Of a stretch of DNA of 64,000 nucleotides, positions 61,931-64,000 are shown one piece after another (the stretch's first letter is position 1; each line of letters opens with the position of its first letter). A model generated the notes under the pieces. That model saw nothing but the letters and a program-made list of their open reading frames with translations, had not been told where the DNA came from and searched no databases. The translations under genes and the position numbers were made by a program. Source of the DNA: Entomortierella parvispora (Eukaryota; Mortierellomycota; Mortierellomycetes; Mortierellales; Mortierellaceae); NCBI GenBank assembly GCA_963573315.1, contig OY752145.1, forward strand, positions 2,356,001-2,420,000, read 5' to 3'.

Positions 61931-63791
61931 ATGGCGGATCTTCAAGACACAGGCAAGGACTCGCCCTCCCTTTTGTGGCCTCCCATGACTGCACGCGAAC
62001 GATCCAACTCGTTCCGTCGCAAAGCAAGTATCGACAGTGAGACCGGACAACCGCATCATTACCATCACAGGAGGCATCATCACCATGACCCCACCAGAGG
62101 ACGTTCTCCCTCCCCCCCAGAAGGGGCGCCTCGCTATGTCGAAGAAGAATACAGCAGCCAGGTGGATCCCTCCCAACCCCTTTACAAGTACAGTGCCGAT
62201 GGATTCTTGATCCCCACAGAACGACCCATAGCCGATCAATCCTGGTCCTCGTTCCTGATCCAACATCAACTGGTCCTCTCTTGTTCCGTCATCTTGGCCG
62301 TCATCGCCGCCCATGTGCTCATTGTCTCGAAAGAAGCCCGGGATGGACACTCGGTCGACTGGATTGCTAGCATGAATGCCTTGATCCCACCTCCATTGTG
62401 GGAGCGTTTACCCAAGGACTGGACCAACGTGACTCTAGGCGGCCCCGCAATGATGAAGAAATGGGCTCCAAAACCTGGCGCCTATGACCCGAACCAGGCG
62501 TGGCCCTCGTTAGCAATGGCGTTGCAGTATCAGCAAGTGGTGCAGGATCCTACAACAGGCAAGACAGCAGTGCTGTATGGCAAGGGCTGGAATGACTTGT
62601 ACTTGGTCCTGGTCTGGGTTATGATCTGGACCGCGGTCCGAGAGGCGGCCATGACTTATTTGCTCATTCCCCTGGGTCAATCGTTCGGAGTCGGGGGTCA
62701 GCCGCCAAAGGCCAGTTCCTCTTCCTCCTCGTCTTTGTCCGCGTCTACTGGAGCTGTCACGGCGTCTTCTTCCAAGAAGGCCCCATCAGAGAAATCTTTG
62801 AGGGAAGAAAGATTGAAGCTCAAGAAAGAGCAGCATGCGCGCGAGGGAAAGCTGTTGAGGTTTGCTGAGCAGGGTTGGTTGGTGATTTACGACGGCTGCA
62901 TGTGGACGTTTGGCATGGTAAGAAAGAACCTTCGTCTTGCATTCCCGTTCCGACTGCGTTTCGCTTTTATTTTTCCTTTTTCTGCTCTCCCTCTCCCTCT
63001 TCTCTTTGTGTGGATATGGATGGACATGCAAACACCCCCTTCTAACGGTTCCTTCGTCTGGATGAATATAGTGCTTATTGTACCAGTCTCAATATTGGTC
63101 CGACACCTCCTTCTTCTGGCGCGACTACCCAAAGACATTGCTGACCGGGACGATGAAGTGGTACTACCTGATCCAGTTTGCATTTTGGCTACAACAGCTC
63201 CTGTTGGCGATCCTGGGAATTGAGAAACGCCGCAAGGACTTTTTGGAGTTTATGATCCACCATATTGTGACCTGTCTCTTGATCGGGTTCTCGTACTCGT
63301 TCAACCTGACATCGGTGGGACATGGAGTGTTGTGCGCGATGGATTTCTCGGATATTGTGTTGGCGGTGTGCAAGATGCTCAAGTACATGCACAAGGACGC
63401 GATTGCAGATGTCGGATTTGTGTTCTTTGTGATTACCTGGGTGCTGTCGAGGCACTATTATTACGGGATCATTATCTGGTCCTGCTTTGTGGAGGCACCA
63501 AAGTATGCGAATCAAGAGTGGAACCCGGCGCAGGGTTTTTATTTCACTCCGCGAGTCTTGACTGGGTTCCTGGTGTTGCTCTGTGCGCTGTACGTGCTGT
63601 TGCTGTTCTGGCTCGCCATGATTGCACGCGTGGTGATGAAGGTGCTGAAGGGCGAGAACAGCGAGGATGTCAGGAGTGAGGATGAGGAGGAAGAGGAGGA
63701 GGAGGAGAAGGAGAAGGAGGCTGAAGATGCCGAGGAGGAAGAGAAAGCATTGTTCAAGACGACGACAAGGCCCGTGAAGGTGTCTGCATAA
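61931..63791 (+). CDS. Ceramide synthase (LAG1/LAC1 type, TLC domain)
   Basis: N-acylates sphingoid bases with acyl-CoA in the ER membrane. Exons 61931-62917 and 63072-63791 (154-nt phase-0 intron) give 568 residues. The N-terminal 110 residues are hydrophilic with a His-rich patch. The first membrane segment (LVLSCSVILAVIAAHVLIV) is near residues 120-138, and a second (LYLVLVWVMIWTAVREAAMTYLL) is near 225-247. The TLC domain begins about residue 310 and includes WSDTSFFWRDYP and the Lag1 motif with the essential His pair in FMIHHIVTCLLIGFSYSFN, then MDFSDIVLAVCKMLKY. Four or more further membrane segments follow. The C-terminus is an acidic Glu/Asp run, as in yeast Lac1/Lag1. An AATAAA signal lies near 63844. 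Confidence 0.93.
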
Positions 63792-64000
63792 CTGGACTGA
63801 CTGTCCACAACCCCTGTACAATATAATGCACCTATTTCTTTGAATAATAAAACAAATGAAAAGAGAGAGAGACAAAGAACCGGGAGAGCCATGGTCTGTG
63901 TGCGAGTGGGACGATGGATGCGAGAAGAATATTAATTGTATCCAGCTTGGCTGTGCAAGGTTAGACGATTCCCGCCAAACGTTTCTCTGGATGCGGATGG

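Noticed and set aside
61493-62350. Minus-strand frame of 285 codons
   Set aside because: Antisense to the ceramide synthase first exon and its leader, through a poly-Lys tract made by poly-T.

Overview
This window is nuclear DNA of a filamentous fungus, most likely a member of Mortierellomycotina (Mortierellaceae). That assignment is an inference from gene content, not a database result. The genes carry many short introns (about 70-160 nt, with GTAAG/GTATG-type donors and TAG/CAG acceptors). Housekeeping genes are clearly eukaryotic (RSP5-type HECT ligase, TSR2, gamma-SNAP, ceramide synthase, ICP55-type aminopeptidase). Cysteine-rich secreted proteins and lineage-type repeat families lie between them. 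For each multi-exon gene I joined exons by hand and checked that the joined length is a whole number of codons.

Layout. 1-4.1 kb: 3' part of a modular secreted-type gene built from tandem, phase-1/phase-1 exon modules. 4.7-6.2 kb: decayed mobile-element-like gene (minus). 6.7-7.7 kb: two-repeat protein of unknown function (minus). 11.2-12.2 kb: secreted Kre9/Knh1-like protein. 14-15.3 kb: broken unknown gene (minus). 15.7-20.9 kb: housekeeping block with mitochondrial bL12m, a DUF1294-like membrane protein, TSR2 and a membrane-anchored SDR. 22.2-26.4 kb: RSP5/NEDD4-type ubiquitin ligase in 13 coding exons. 26.4-36 kb: accessory island with a duplicated C2-gene fragment, minisatellites, three small secreted proteins, a large inverted repeat and a decayed XPG-like nuclease gene. 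37.1-49.3 kb: dense housekeeping block with C2CD5-like protein, N-terminal amidase, NDUFAF2-like complex I assembly factor, gamma-SNAP and ICP55. 49.9-61 kb: second accessory stretch with a secreted protein and its pseudogenised paralogue, another small secreted protein, a small hypothetical and a 633-residue unknown protein. 61.9-63.8 kb: ceramide synthase.

How the genes relate. There are no operons. bL12m, NDUFAF2-like and ICP55-like proteins serve mitochondria. RSP5, gamma-SNAP, the C2CD5-like protein and ceramide synthase serve membrane traffic and lipid biology. The Kre9-like protein, the small cysteine-rich proteins, the modular repeat protein and the 415-residue secreted protein make up the secreted/cell-surface content. 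The two decayed nuclease-like genes share a similar middle segment. Together they suggest an XPG nuclease plus RuvC/TnpB-like composite family that has been active in this genome; this is the most speculative and most interesting reading here.
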